NCBI GenBank assembly: GCA_964036155.1 | Contig: OZ038423.1 | Location: forward strand, 31,015,249 to 31,079,248 | Length of the DNA stretch: 64,000 nucleotides | Source of the DNA: Diploscapter coronatus | Taxonomy: Eukaryota; Nematoda; Chromadorea; Rhabditida; Rhabditidae | Direction of reading: 5' to 3' | Shown: positions 1-12,034 of the stretch, in pieces | How the letters are laid out: every line of letters starts with the position of its first letter | Numbering within the stretch: the stretch's first letter is position 1 | Position numbers and translations under genes: made by a program | The notes under the pieces: model-generated | Seen by the model: only the letters and a program-made list of their open reading frames with translations | Told to the model about the DNA's origin: nothing | The model's database searches: none

Positions 1-349
1 CTATCATGAATAGAAATTGATGGTTCAAAACTGAACAATTAATGGCAGTCAAACAATAATTAATGATCTAAGCCCTCATTTTCTTAAAATCGCTTCCTAT
101 GAGCGTAAACCGCCCCCGAAAAGGCGTATATTTTTATGACTTTTTTTCTTTACTCAGGAAAATCACATCGGTATAAAAGAAGCGATAAAAAATATATGAA
201 ATAATCAAATCCTTCCGGGTTATCAATGCTATCACCTCGTTTCCACACTTTTCAAATTTCATAAAAAGCAATCTACGCCATTAACGGTTCTCTGTTTTAA
301 CCGGTGATATCTAGCCCAATTTGTAAGCGTCATTAATTGAATTTCCCCT
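1..349. other. AT-rich sequence without a recognisable gene
   Basis: I see no coding exon or RNA gene here. The last 18 bases (332-349) are the left target-site duplicate of the SINE that follows. Confidence 0.5.
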
Positions 350-630
350 GGCGGCGTAGCGCAGTGGTTGTGTGTTACTGCCTACAGCTAGGGCTCAAGT
401 TCGCCCCCCGCTCCTCACCCAAACCAAGGGGGTTAAGAAATGTTGGTAGTGGATAAAACCACGAAAAATTCGCCTAAAATCCCTCGGCTGTTGCACACAA
501 CAACAGTCTGTCCTCGGGACGGGCCACTAGTCCTGTGTGGCTAGGATAGGCCGACTGCCCCATTACAGGCTGAGGGTAGCCGACCCCACCCAGTGGGAAT
601 AATAAGGCTAGGAAGAAAAAAAAAAAAAAA
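350..630 (+). mobile_element. tRNA-derived SINE with poly(A) tail and perfect target duplication
   Basis: A 281-bp retroposon. Its 5' end resembles a tRNA: a Pol III A-box-like TAGCGCAGTGG lies at about 357-367, and a degenerate B-box-like AGTTCG followed by C's lies about 40 bp further on. A tRNA-unrelated body follows, ending in GAAG plus a run of about 15 A (616-630). The 18-bp sequence ATTAATTGAATTTCCCCT occurs immediately before (332-349) and immediately after (631-648) the element. That is the mark of LINE-mediated target-primed insertion, and the lack of mismatches argues that it is recent. The element is non-coding and needs LINE proteins from elsewhere. It is not a functional tRNA gene, because the acceptor ends do not pair convincingly. 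Confidence 0.85.
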
Positions 631-648
631 ATTAATTGAATTTCCCCT

Positions 649-2208
649 ATAAAAGTCGACCTTCATTTATTGCTTCTGCAAAACCGCACTTTCATGAATC
701 AATATTATCGTTAAAAACTATCGGAAGTTCACTATCTGTTGATCATGAATTCGGATGTAGATCATGTTTTGAGTCATTTATGCAAATAGCTCGATTCCTG
801 CTGTTACTATCACTCCATATTTAAAGTTGTCGGGGTGTGGTCTAAAATTGGGCTTCTGAAAGTTTATGTTCTATTGATAACACATAATTTTAAGCTTGGT
901 CGTTTGAAGAATTCGTACCATATCATGTGTTTATACAACGTTAAAACATGCGCATTTTCAACATCATACATTTCTTGGTCACAGCTTCTGTTTGATTCAC
1001 CAATGATCATATTACCTCATAAGTCTTTGACGATTGTTTACTTTTGACTAATTACTAAGATCTCTCCGTTTATCACCAAATTTGGTTGCGTTTATCAAGT
1101 TTCAAGGGCGGCTTAGTAGCTCAGAAATTTTGCATCGCTACCGGCTTTACTGTTTTCCGTTTTAAATGTCAATGGAAATTTATTTTACTTTAGTCTACCT
1201 GTCCTTAAGCAACCAACAGGATCTCTCTGAATTTCATGGTCCCCCTGTATTTACAGACGGATAGAGAGGATAGGGAATGTAGAAAGAGCGGAGAAATAAG
1301 AAAAACGAACCGTCTGTCACCCGTCTGTAAATACAGGGACCGTTATAAGGTATCTCTAGAATCGCTCTAAATCCCATTCCCTGTGTTTGATAACTTCCCA
1401 AGTAATATAAAAAGCTATGAACTAACTCGTGATTCACATTAATGGAATTGGTTCTTATTTCATGAATAGTCATTCCATCGTTTGTATAGCTCGTTGTATT
1501 TTATTAGTTTCTTCACTGAATGTGAATTCCGCTTTTTCATTTCACACAATAACAATATTGCTTGACTTCGACCAACGCGAGGGAATGATATTGAAAATTT
1601 TGGGCCCGAAAAAACTCGGAGATCAGTTTCCCGATATTTCGAAAATCTATGGAATTTTCTTTTCATATGAAAATTTATTATATATAAATACAACGTTTCA
1701 CAACCACATTAAATTTGAAATATCGGTTTCTATTGCGTTTATACTTGATGCATAAAATTTGTTGCAATTTCAGAATAACAACTTTCATATCATTAAACAA
1801 GGCAAGCCACTTTTCCAATCACTTAAGTTTTCTATTTTGTGCTAATCAGATCATTGTATTTTGAAAATATCCAAAGAATTGCCATAAATATGATATATCA
1901 CCTTTTTCTTCTTCGATATAATACGCTCTGGCCGAAAACTCGGACGTTCCTGAACAATTACGTAATATATGTGCGTCATCATTTAGATATTGATGTTTAT
2001 GTATTGATCATAATGACTTCTGTATTTATTTATTTTACCTTTCTTTTTAGACGATAATAAAATTTTACGTTTTATTAGCAAGTTCATATGATCGGTTTCG
2101 GTATTTTTAACATTCGCTTATCCTATTAACGGATTATTCCCAAATTTTATCGATTAATAACTTAATTCAGGTAGCCAATATTGTCTAGTTTAATTAATGT
2201 AAAATAAA
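649..2208. other. Gene-poor interval upstream of the bestrophin gene
   Basis: Short open frames exist on both strands but none shows splice-bounded, protein-like composition that I can assign. The one structured element is the inverted repeat at 1238-1341. A TTCAG at about 2166-2170, 38 bp before the bestrophin ATG, is the likely trans-splice or 5' exon acceptor for that gene. Confidence 0.5.
1238..1341. repeat. Short inverted-repeat (MITE-like) element
   Basis: GGTCCCCCTGTATTTACAGA at the left is matched by the reverse complement of TCTGTAAATACAGGGACC at the right, with about 65 bp of spacer. The whole can fold into one hairpin. No transposase is present. No second copy of this family was found in the window. 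Confidence 0.65.
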
Positions 2209-5200
2209 ATGACGGTTTCATATAACTTGGATGTATCATCTGCGTCGGCATTAAATCTATTCAAGCTATTATTGAGATGGAGAGGCTCTATTTGGAAGGT
2301 GCATCAAATTTGTTTTTTTTCTTTAAACATTAAAAAGCTTCAATATTTAAGACAGTCTATGTTGAATTAATCATATGGCTAATCGGCTACTACATTTGGA
2401 TGTTTTTCTATCGGGTAGTGATGAGTCCATATAGTGCTAAGCAAGATATCCGAATACTTCCATGATTATATAATTAGTTTTAGGCAATTCGAAAAAGTAG
2501 TCATATATTTTGATAGTCGTATGAACTATATACCGCTTACCTTCATGCTTGGGTTCTTCGTGACGATTGTCATAGAACGGTTAATATTTTCAATTCAAAT
2601 CTCATTTATTCCTCTATCATAGCTGGCGTCAAATATTTCAAAATCTTGGTTGGATTGAGAACTCGGCTTTGACAATAGGTAATCTAATCGAAGGCAAAAC
2701 TGAAGAAGTTGTTTTGACGAGAAGGAACATTATACGGTATTTGGTACTGTCGCAGGTATTCAATCTAATCCAAATTTATTCTAAGTCATTATGCTAAGGT
2801 CCTTGTGTATCGGGACGTCTCCATGAGAGTGCGACGTCGTTTCCCGAACATAGATGCGATTATGAAGGCAGGTAAACATTGTGATCTTCTTTATTTCACT
2901 GATATTTATGGATATTTCATATGCTCAAAATCATATCTGTAACTTACCTGGGCCGTGAGACCATCCCTGCTAATATTCGGACTCTAATGATTGAATTTCA
3001 GGCTTCATATTCGAAGATGAAGTCAAGGCTATCGACGATATCGACATTGTTTACAATAAATATTGGGCTCCGATAAATTGGGCTATCGCTCTATGCCATA
3101 AAATGCATAAGGCCGGCAATTTAGTTGCACCACCGTCATTAAACGCATGCATAAATGTAAAAATTCTGAAATTCCATTTAAGTTGGGATGATTTGTACCA
3201 AGGCATTATCTTTTCCTATAATTTGGAAAGAAACAATTTTCCTTCGTGCAAATCTCTAACCCAATACACCTCCTTCGATATGAACAATTCAAAATCCTAG
3301 GAGATACGAGTATTCCGTTCAAACCTTCAATTGCTCGTTAACTATGATGCCATCCCACTACCCATATTGTATCCTCAGGTCGGAAATTATATAATTCTTC
3401 TCAATACTATAGTTGATGCCGAAATCTGGGAGGCGTGCAAAGTGGTGTAGTCATTTTTAGTGGTTAGAAAATCGAGAAATAGCACGCGAAAAAGAGAAAG
3501 ATTGATCTAAAATGTATTCTTCCCCCCTCATTTTCGACCTCCCAGATTTCGGCAAAAACAATAGTGGCGCAAAAAAGAGATTATCGGGAGCTGGTGCATT
3601 CAGAGGAATTGCTCCAAAATCCTCCATTGAATGCACTATTTCGTCGTAGGGTTGCCAGAGTTGGTTTGCTCCGCCCTCTATAATCGAATAGCCATCTCTT
3701 TTTGCGCATTGATAATAGAAAATTAATTTTAGGTGGTCTTCTTAACCGTTAGAGTCTACTTCCTGATCTGTATGATTTCACGACAGTTTTTAATCGGATA
3801 TGACCCTGATACAGCTATCAAGTATAAATCGGTAAATTAGTTTCTCATAAATTTATCTCAAGAAGTAACCACCATTCAGATTAATCTTTATGTTCCTATC
3901 ATGAGCATCATGGAGTTTATATTTATTGTTTCTTGGATGAAGGTTGCCGAAGCTCTACTAAATCCTCTAGGTGAGGACGATGACGACCTGGAACTCAACT
4001 TCCTGATCGATAAAAACATTTCGGTAAGTAGCCAGAAAAACAATCATTCAAACTAGTGCAGCTACGGTCTTCTGAAATTGTCGCAATATGACGAAATAGT
4101 GTGTAAAAGCGAGAAAGAGCATTCCCCTATACAATCTCTACCCTCCCCTATCCCTACATACTATTTCGTCTTGTTGCGACATTTCCAAATCGCCTACAGC
4201 CAAGTCTACTAAATTATTTAACGAATTTCTAAATATACGAATACCATTATCTTATGCATGCTATTTTATTAATGAACTTTAATAAGTCCCTATTTGATGA
4301 ATTAATCCTCATATCGTCGATTGGAGAACAAAGTCGCTATTCATGAAGCAATTAGAAGTCGAATTTGGGGAGCGAAATAGTGAGTCGTGTAGAAGAGAAA
4401 CGAGACGAATAGCGCAGTTTTTGGATATCGACGTTCTCTCAATTAATGACATCAATAGTCGTCCATTAATTCATTAAGTTAAAGAAGCCATCTAAAGCGA
4501 TAAACTTTAAGACCGGCATGTCAATTGTGGATCGAACCCAAGGCTACATTCCAACACTGAAAAAGGATATCTTCTCTGATGCGTTCTACAATCCAGTCTA
4601 TTCTGAAGAGAGCCAAAAGAATGGCGGCGCGGAGCGGACGTTGATTGGTTCGGCCGCTACTGTGACGTTAGCTGAGCCTGATGAGAAGATTTCGATGATC
4701 AAGATCGATCCCAGGAAGTCGATTGATTGTACGTATTTCACTAAAATAACAGCTTGAATTTTAACGCATGATAAAATGATCAAGAAGGAGATAAATTCTT
4801 TGGTACAATTTGGCTTAATGCCGTGAAGATACACATGTTTACTTAGATATATAATCCTGAAGATTCGATTTCAGTCGGTCAATCTCTACGCTATCGACCT
4901 ACCGCCACCATGAAGCGCAAAATCAGTAGCGCTTTGAATCTGAAACGGTAAGCCAGAATAGAAATCTTCAAAAACTACACTACTGTTCGAAAATTTACTG
5001 TTTTTCATTCAAATCTGGCCCTGGTTCTCATTTTCCTTGTTTCTTTCTACTCTCTCACTTTTAGAAGCTTTCTCTAAGCTTTTGAAACACGCTATGTCAA
5101 GAACCTTAATGGATAAAGTCGAAACCGTCGCTGATTGATTTGCTCATACTCAAAGTACTACCATTGCGCTAAAGTCACTGTACTCCGCTCGCCATCTAAA

Positions 5201-5832
5201 GCTAGATGCCCTAGGGGAAGGAGGAACGATAAAACGCTTGAAATTGAGAGTGAATGAGAAGCTAAAAAATGAGAGTCAGGACCAAATTTGGATGAAAACC
5301 GATATATTGTTGAATACAAGCTGCTTAAGGATTTTATGAACTAAAAATTGTTAATATACCTAATTTTCAGACCTTCATCATCTCAATCAGCTAACGCAGC
5401 CGTTAATGAGTTTCCGCCTCCTTCCCCTCCGCCTTCAGCGTTGTCTGCTGGAGGCCGATTTTTCTCCAGCCTAGCTGCTCCCCAAAGATTCGAGCACTCG
5501 AATGGTATGCCCAAATTAGAACACAAATTTGAAGTTGCATAACTATATGATATCGAAATGCTAATTCATGGCGTGTATCTCATGCAGTCTCAAAATTTGT
5601 TGTTACCATAAAAGTCAGGGTCGAAAAACTGAGTGTTGTTTAAATTCCAGCCTTTGCAAACTCCTCCCCACAACCGCCGAAGTCGCCATCGCTCAATGCG
5701 ACTAATTCCATGCTGATGAAAGTCGACGAAGAAGCGCTGGAGAGAAGTAGCAGTGAAGAGTCGGTTCACTCCATCATAAAGGCTGAATTAGATCCGAATC
5801 ATTCAGCTTCAAAGAAGCCCAAGGATGTTTGA
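2209..5832 (+). CDS. Bestrophin family chloride channel
   Basis: Thirteen exons join in frame to about 520 residues: 2209-2298, 2352-2440, 2484-2579, 2623-2755, 2799-2871, 3002-3156, 3301-3378, 3733-3831, 3880-4023, 4512-4728, 4875-4947, 5371-5504 and 5651-5832. Bestrophins are pentameric, Ca-gated anion channels in the plasma membrane. Family marks are MTVSYNLDV at the N-terminus, RWRGSIW near residue 23, MNYIPLTF near 73, RRFPNIDA, and the acidic Ca-clasp segment [11 protein letters not shown] at about 299-309. The tail after about 400 is Ser/Pro-rich and not conserved. Intron 2 (2441-2483) gives a correct frame only with a GC donor (AA, then GCAAGA). Introns 7, 9 and 11 hold palindromic elements; the others are mostly about 40-60 bp. 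The start is chosen from the family N-terminus. Confidence 0.92.
3418..3553. repeat. MITE-like palindrome, family D copy 1 (bestrophin intron 7)
   Basis: The TIR GCCGAAATCTGGGAGG occurs at the left and inverted at the right. The body is closely similar over its whole length to 28097-28236, including the segment reading TTAGAAAATCGAGAAATA. Confidence 0.8.
4058..4200. repeat. Palindromic element with GACGAAATAGT core (bestrophin intron 9)
   Basis: The left arm GCAGCTACGG...GTCGCAATA pairs with the right arm TTGCGACATTTCC...CCTACAGC. The centre carries ACGAAATAGT and its inverse ACTATTTCGT. It belongs to the widespread intronic group described in the findings. Confidence 0.75.
4319..4444. repeat. 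MITE-like element, family E copy 1 (bestrophin intron 9)
   Basis: It starts GATTGGAGAA and ends with a degraded GTTCTCTCAATTA. The interior from GCAATTAGAAGTC through GTGTAGAAGAGAAACGAG matches the element at 8421-8552 in the nuclear receptor gene almost base for base. The right end looks partly lost. Confidence 0.75.
5002..5298. repeat. About 300-bp inverted-repeat element (bestrophin intron 11)
   Basis: The left end TTTTCATTCAAATCTGG and the right end CCAAATTTGGATGAAAA are near-perfect inverted copies. The internal arms (GGTTCTCATTTT and AAAATGAGAGTC) also pair. It accounts for most of a 423-bp intron. Confidence 0.7.
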
Positions 5833-6674
5833 ACATCATCTCTTTTATATATTTCAATCAGGGCTGGACGGAATTCCGTCTTCGTTTTCGGGTTACCAAA
5901 ATATTCGTCTCCGTCCAGCCCTGATTTCAATCGTTCTAGTGTATAAGATAGTCCCAGAATGTATAGAACTGAATTTTCTCAGTCCCTCTGAGATATCAAT
6001 GTGTCTTTTACCAACCATGATCGTATCATGCATCATTTACTTCACTTGAAATTGTTATATATCCGGGTACTCTATAAATGCAAACAAATGAATAAAGCCA
6101 TTATTATCTTATATATAGAGATCGCAAATGATTTTGAATAATTTACAATTTTCGGAAATTTTCTACTCGAAATATTCAAATACGATGCGACTAAGACATT
6201 CGCGAAGAAAAAATAAAACAAAAATCGTTTCTAGTCGGAAAATTTTACCAAAGACAGTCGTCAAAAATGAGCACTTTTAATTCACAAAATCGTCATGAGC
6301 ACGAGTGACTACGTGAATTTTGTGCTGATTTTTGGTATAGAGCCGTTTCATTGAATGGTTCATTCAATTAGACCATGCCTAGTCAGCTTGAAGCATACTC
6401 GCTTCCTATTTTTAGGCTTTCTCAACTCCTTCTCTCTCCTATCTCTAACTATAGGTCTCGTCGTCTCGTCATATGTAGTAATTACTACCAATATATGTTA
6501 TAAAATGACAGTCGTTGACGACACATTTATTGAAATCGATCATTTTTATATTTAATAACCGATATGCAAATTTATAGCATAAGTTCATAAGATTCGAAGT
6601 AAGGAATTTTCAGATATAAACCCGTATATTATAGTGGCGAATGAAAATATTTTACATGATGATACACAATTGCA
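5833..6674. other. Intergenic gap between convergent bestrophin and nuclear receptor genes
   Basis: Both flanking genes end here, so this is shared 3' flanking sequence. Besides the palindrome at 5858-5924 I see no exon. An AATAAA at about 6091 could serve as a poly(A) signal for bestrophin. Confidence 0.5.
5858..5924. repeat. Small 67-bp palindrome
   Basis: TCAGGGCTGGACGGA is repeated inverted as TCCGTCCAGCCCTGA. TTTCAA directly flanks both ends and may be a short target duplication. It lies about 26 bp past the bestrophin stop codon, so it would sit in the 3' UTR as a stable hairpin. Confidence 0.7.
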
Positions 6675-9600
6675 TTACACTTCGTCATATCGAAAATTGA
6701 GCATTTCTTTGGTCACTGGATCGTAATTCACGATATCGAATACAGTAAGCATGACGAATGACGACGTTAGATGATTAACTTGTTCCTAAATATCTTAATA
6801 AAAATATTGAAATAAATTATAAAATTTTCAAAAATAATCCTTTTAATTTGATTTTATCTGCGAATATAACGTGAGAATTGGTGCTTGAATCATCTAATTA
6901 TATACATTTAAGTAATTTCTCTCAGAAGAAATTTTTTGCAATATTTTTTGTATACTTTTAAAATATTATAATTCTTACGATAATATACGACATCGACAGA
7001 AGGAGCTGGCCGACTCTAACAGCGGGATCTTCGCCCCTTTCGACGCACAGACGGTGCATTGCCAGGATGATCAGCTGCCTCTGTCTGTCACAAATCTGAC
7101 GACCGTTTTCGGACAGTTTGTAGTAGCCTAAACTCCATATTTACTCTCCATTGTCTCCGAGATGGGCTCCTTGCAAAGAAAGGGGAGAAGGGGTTGAGCC
7201 TAGGAGAGGGGAGATGCAAAATGTATACACAACAATATCTACTTCTTCTCATTTCACAATATAACAATCGCCAGAAATAATGCAGCATCTTTAAATATAT
7301 TAGATACAGTAATGGATATTTAAGGTCATGTAGAGATTTTTTCTAATTATATTGTTTTATCGCGAGCTTTTATGATTATAAATTTTCATGTAGTATTCCA
7401 TACTTATTTGCCAAATCGTCATGGCCTTCAGGAGACCAAACTCTTCGAAAGTGACATGCAAGTCACTGAAAGGAACCGCCATATGCAACCACTGCCGAAG
7501 TTTGGTGGGCATTAGGGATCTGAAAATATAATTTAGTAAAAAACGACTTTTCGAATTATTCATCATCATCTTTATGAGATTTGAAAAAATACTTGTATTT
7601 CGTGAAATCATCCTTGTTGGTGAAAATTTGCTCGGCTTCAGGTTCCTCGCCAGACAGAGGCAATGGCGACATGCAAATATATTCAGCGTTCCATAGAACT
7701 AGCAGTTTCTCGGAGAGGCCTAAGAGCAATTATTTTAATTATTTCTTTCATTTAATTCAACCTAATCGGTATGTATAGTATGCGGAATTTATCATACAAT
7801 CAACTGCCACTGCCATTCGGAACATTAGATTCTGCAAATATCATTTTTATTGTACTATCTCTATATCTCCTTCTCCGCTGTTCCTCAAATGATAGATGGC
7901 AGAGAGAGGAGGGAAGGGGTACCCGCGAGATTAACTATTATGTCTCTGCGTCTCTGCCCCTCCTGCCTTTTCTGTAACCCTTCGCGGATACGCTCCCCGT
8001 CCACCTATGTAATCTATCATTTCAGGAACAATGGAAAGTATCATCGGGACTTTCTTATATTTGAATTTAGGCAGTTACAATTTGATGTCAGGACGGCATT
8101 ATGAACGGCACGTTCTTTCTACAATATAACGGCACAATTTCCTGTAGAAGAATGGTGCAATTTGATTTTAAAAAATTGTGCCGTCGTATCGCTGTTGTCT
8201 TGAATTTAGCATCAGTTTATTCGTGTGAGTGAAAATAATATAATGAGAAAAATCTGAAACCTTTTCCGACGATGTAAAATTATGGAATTCTGGTATGGTG
8301 TTGGTGAAGTCATAGAGCATTAGAAAGTCATGCCGATCGAAGCCGTGAAAAGTCCGGAAATTAAATGGTCGAAGATGGCGTCTTTCATAGGGCTGAAAAT
8401 CAGAAATTTTTTGGTATTGTTGATTGGAGAGAAAGTCCATGCTCAAATGCAGCAATTAGAAGTCAAATTTGGAGGAGCGGAATAGCGAGTCGTGTAGAAG
8501 AGAAACGAGGCGAACAGCGCAATTTTTGGATATCGACGTTCTCTCCCAATCAATAATAGATTGATGACTTGACGCACGCATTCATTAAGCTTATGGAAAA
8601 CTTGTCCAATCGACACATCGGTGAACATGATTTTCCTCCGGTCGTTCAGGGAAGCCTCCATCCGAACATAGTGCGATAAAACGTCGGACACTTCTTCGTT
8701 GTAGACGTCCATCGCTGAAAATTCGACTTTTGCTTTAGAAATATATTCAGTCTAAGAATTTTAAGATCAAAGAGAAGAAAGCCGTAAAATTTGGGAAGGA
8801 AAGACGTGGAAGAAAGTATTATTAACGGCAAATTGGAAAACTCAGTCCTTTAAACCATGCGAAATAGTGTGGGAAAAGAATCTTTTATCTACAATTCCTC
8901 ACCTCATTTCGCATACCTTGAAGTATGAGATTTTCAAATAGGACCTTTTTGTAGTCCACACCCACACTTATTTTTGAGGAGAGATGTAAGTAAAAAGAGA
9001 AAAAGTGGACGTGAATGCAAGAAGCCTCCCAATAAGCTCATGAATTTGAAGGATGTTCCTCTTTGAGCTAGTTTTACAAAAATTTACTTCGAATATTCGC
9101 ACTCTCGTTGATCAAGCTATCAGGCGTCACCGACGTGCATGGATCGATGGTTATCGTGTTGAAGTCAGTCGTCGCGTTGGAATCGCCCATCGTGATTTCT
9201 TAAAGTAAGCAAAATCTAGGAGAAAAACGTTTGAGCATAATACCGGGAGACCGAAATTCACTATTGTACGAATTCACATAGAGTGGACCGTTTTGAATGA
9301 CAGTAATTTGATTACAACCTTGGTACATCGAAGACGTCAAGTCTAGTGGTTTCAGAATGCCTGAGGTCGAAGAAAATGACGAGGGAGTGACTTCTTTTAT
9401 GGCTGGCAATCTGATGACTTCAGTTTTGTGAACTATAGTCTCAGGCCTGAACATATGAATTGCGTATTTTGGAAGATTATGAGAAAGTTACGTATCGCGT
9501 CGTTCCCTTTTAATTGGTGGGCCTTGAGGTAGGAGGTCAGGTTGAGCATTCGATTTGTGCGTGTGTTTGTCGGTGTGTTTCGACTGGACGAGTTCTCGCC

Positions 9601-10222
9601 GCATCCCAGCGAGAACGCACTTCTCAAAACGGCATTTTCGGCAGATCATGCGGAGTTCTAGGGAATTTAAGTCGAATATAAATAATTTAAAGGATTCTAA
9701 TTGATACCATAATGAATTTTGCATCCAGCGCCACTACCAGAGCACTTGTAATGCATATTCATGGAGACGGTTCGGCGATAAAAGGCGGCGCATGCCTGAA
9801 GCAAGATCAATCATATCAATTCAAAAATGCAAAAGTTAGGGACTGGCTCGCATTTTGATATAAAAATGGTAGGAGAATTACTACTTTGAGATGTAACTAT
9901 TAAAGGTCTTCTTTTAGTCTAGAAGGAGTTGAGATGCTGAGTTCCATAAAGATGTGGAGGATGTTGATGTTGTGCAGAGGTTTTAGAAGGCGGACCAAAG
10001 TGCGAGTGAAAACATTTATTAACTGACAGATGATTGAGATATTTAGTGATCAGAGATGAGATATCTAAGGTTAGACATGCAATTAGCTAAGGGTGAGACT
10101 ATCATATGCGAATCATGTCCTAGCTGAGAACAATTTTATGAATTTCATACTTTGCAAGATCTTGCTCCAAAGTGTAAAGTATTTGCGGTCGGTGACCCAC
10201 ATACTGCGCAAGGAGGCGCCAT
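6675..10222 (-). CDS. Nuclear hormone receptor, nematode-expanded (supplementary NHR) type
   Basis: Exons, read downward: 10151-10222, 9708-9795, 9492-9657, 9244-9446, 9088-9198, 8569-8714, 8261-8392, one unresolved exon, 7593-7719, 7404-7519, 6979-7127 and 6675-6785. The protein starts MAPPCAVCG. The first zinc finger includes CKACAAFYRR (the DNA-recognition P-box) and the second ends CRKCRFEKCVLAGM. A variable hinge follows. The ligand-binding domain has DRHDFLMLYDFTNT, EEFGLLKAMTIWQ, RQRQLIILAMHRL and DPAVRVGQLLL, and ends NYDPVTKEMLNF. Such receptors regulate transcription in the nucleus. The ATG lies 4 bases past a TTTCAG, as at a trans-splice site. The piece between 8261 and 7719 must add a length of 3n+1; MITE H1 lies there and I could not settle the join. 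Elements also sit in the introns at 8421 and 8827. Confidence 0.9.
7888..8022. repeat. Palindromic element, family H copy 1 (nuclear receptor intron)
   Basis: AATGATAGAT at the left pairs with ATCTATCATT at the right. Inside, GGGGTACCCGCGAGA and TTCGCGGATACGCTCCCC are inverted partners. The interior resembles the element at 31137-31309. Confidence 0.65.
8421..8552. repeat. MITE-like element, family E copy 2 (nuclear receptor intron)
   Basis: TIRs are GATTGGAGAGAAAGTC and GACGTTCTCTCCCAATC (the latter read inverted). It is highly similar to 4319-4444 in the unrelated bestrophin gene about 4 kb away. Confidence 0.8.
8827..8942. repeat. Palindromic element with GGCAAATTGGAAAA end (nuclear receptor intron)
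   Basis: The ends are GGCAAATTGGAAAA and TTTTCAAATAGG. The core ATGCGAAATAGTGTGGG has the inverse CTCATTTCGCAT. It shares the GGCAA-TTTG-type terminus of the main intronic group. Confidence 0.7.
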
Positions 10223-11576
10223 CGAACTGAAATTTTAAATATATAGAAACTCGAATAAAATTAGATCTTATCAAATAAGAAGCGTTGGAATCGTTATATG
10301 ATTGGTCTAAGATCGATACGTAGCTAAAAGGCTACAACGTAGCGCCTTTGCAATATGTATCGATGCAGCATTTTAAATCATCAATATTTCGGGATGTAAA
10401 AATATGACCAAAATAATCACCATATCTTATAAATTTAGTTATTCCTAAATGAAATAAAGAACTATATACCTCAAAGTACAAAGTATAAATAATGTCAATT
10501 ACACATTGCGGGGAAGTGCAAAGTTTTGGAAGAACTATCGAAACAATAGATAAAACCTGAGAGAACAGAGAGAAGCAGAGGTACACAAAATCGATTATTT
10601 CGCCTCTGCACAAAGGTAAATATCATCATAGCTTCTGAATGATTTTGTCATATTTTTGCTCAGAACTTTGCGTCTCTGCCCATTTTACATGATAAAAGAT
10701 AGAAGTGAATTCAATTTTATATAGCAAATGCATTGTAATCAACTTAACTTGAAAATACGACGATTGAGTTCAATCGAGTTCGAAGAAGTTTCGAATCTTT
10801 TGCTCTTAATGTAAATACAAGATGTGATTCTTATCGTTGCCTAGGTGAAATTCAGGAAATTCGGTATATTAAAAGTCATAAAGACGTGTTTCAATCCCTC
10901 TAAATATTAGCTACAATTTTGAAAATATTAATTCCGTGAAAATCGGAAGATTTTTGCACGTTTTCTCACTTGAATGAAGATTTTTCTTCTAATTTCTAAG
11001 AGAATTGCAGATATTAAATGAAAAATTAAACTTTGATGGATAAATGTGCATTAAGTTAAAAATTTTGCAATAAAAACCAAGATATATGCATGGATTCAAA
11101 TGATAAAATATAAGGCGAAGTTAATGAAGCGCGAGTATTTGTCTTTCATTTTGCATTGCCAGCTGTTTTTGTCCACGTTTCTCGTTCTCATTTTCTTTAC
11201 CTTTCAACGCCTCTAATCCTTTCTACTTATATTGCAGCGTTTCACAGATACACCTATGCGGAGGAATTGATTGAAAAATGCAGAAATATGAAATTATAAA
11301 TATTGTGAATGACCGATAGCTTGAAATGAAATAGTAGTGAACAAATTCGAACATAGCAAGTGTGCATTGCGTACTTACATATAGTCGTCAAATTGATTCC
11401 TTCAATACGATGCAATAGCATAAAGTCTGCTTACTGCAAATAACGTCCTAATTTTGATGTGTCAATTTTAGTCCCTTTTATTTTATCTCAAGTAATCGGT
11501 CATTTACAATATTAAAAGTTAGAAATATAAAATTAACGAGGCTTTATTGCATATACACCGAAAATCTTACCATCTC

Positions 11577-11689
11577 AAAAACATGCTCTATGCCAAATGT
11601 AAGTGTTAGTGATCTTGCCTTTCCCTTCGTCTTCGCAAAGCGAGAGAAAGGAAAGTCACTAACATTTAGTTGTAGAGAATGTTTCTAGC
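11577..11689. repeat. Inverted-repeat element
   Basis: The left arm AACATGCTCTATGCCAAATG...GTGTTAGTGA pairs imperfectly with TCACTAACATTTAGTTGTAGAGAATGTT read inverted. It can form one hairpin of about 110 bp. Confidence 0.6.
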
Positions 11690-11863
11690 AGGTACAAGAT
11701 TTTCTAAGCGTATATGCGTTAAATGAAATCATACCTTCCAAGACGAGTGGTAATTTAGAGCAAGTAAAACTCACACCATTTTAACTTCTGATCTGCTCTT
11801 TTAAACCAACTAGAACGGGGCGCGTTCTACCCACTGTCATCAACTCTTCTGCCTGTTCTTGCA

Positions 11864-12034
11864 ATGATGAGAATTGTAGTTTTGTGCCTTGTAATTGCCT
11901 TTTTCATGCATTGCAGATTGGTAATTCGTGCGCTAGACTATGGCCTGAGGCATAAAGATCAATCAATGAATTATCAATCTCCAATCAACACACGAAATTT
12001 CGATTTCATTATTTATCTATTGGCAGACCATTAG
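11864..12034 (+). CDS. Possible 56-residue secreted peptide
   Basis: An uninterrupted frame of 56 codons begins with two ATGs. The N-terminus MMRIVVLCLVIAFFMHC is a good hydrophobic signal peptide. The remainder (about LDYGLRHKDQSMNYQSPI and on) is polar with no dibasic cleavage sites and only weak internal pattern. No family is recognised. A splice acceptor-like TTGCAG inside the signal peptide leaves open that this is part of a longer or different transcript. Confidence 0.25.
   Translation: MMRIVVLCLVIAFFMHCRLVIRALDYGLRHKDQSMNYQSPINTRNFDFIIYLLADH

Noticed and set aside
350..420. A tRNA gene at the start of the SINE
   Set aside because: A- and B-box-like motifs are present but the acceptor stem does not pair, and the sequence continues into a SINE body with poly(A) tail and target duplication.
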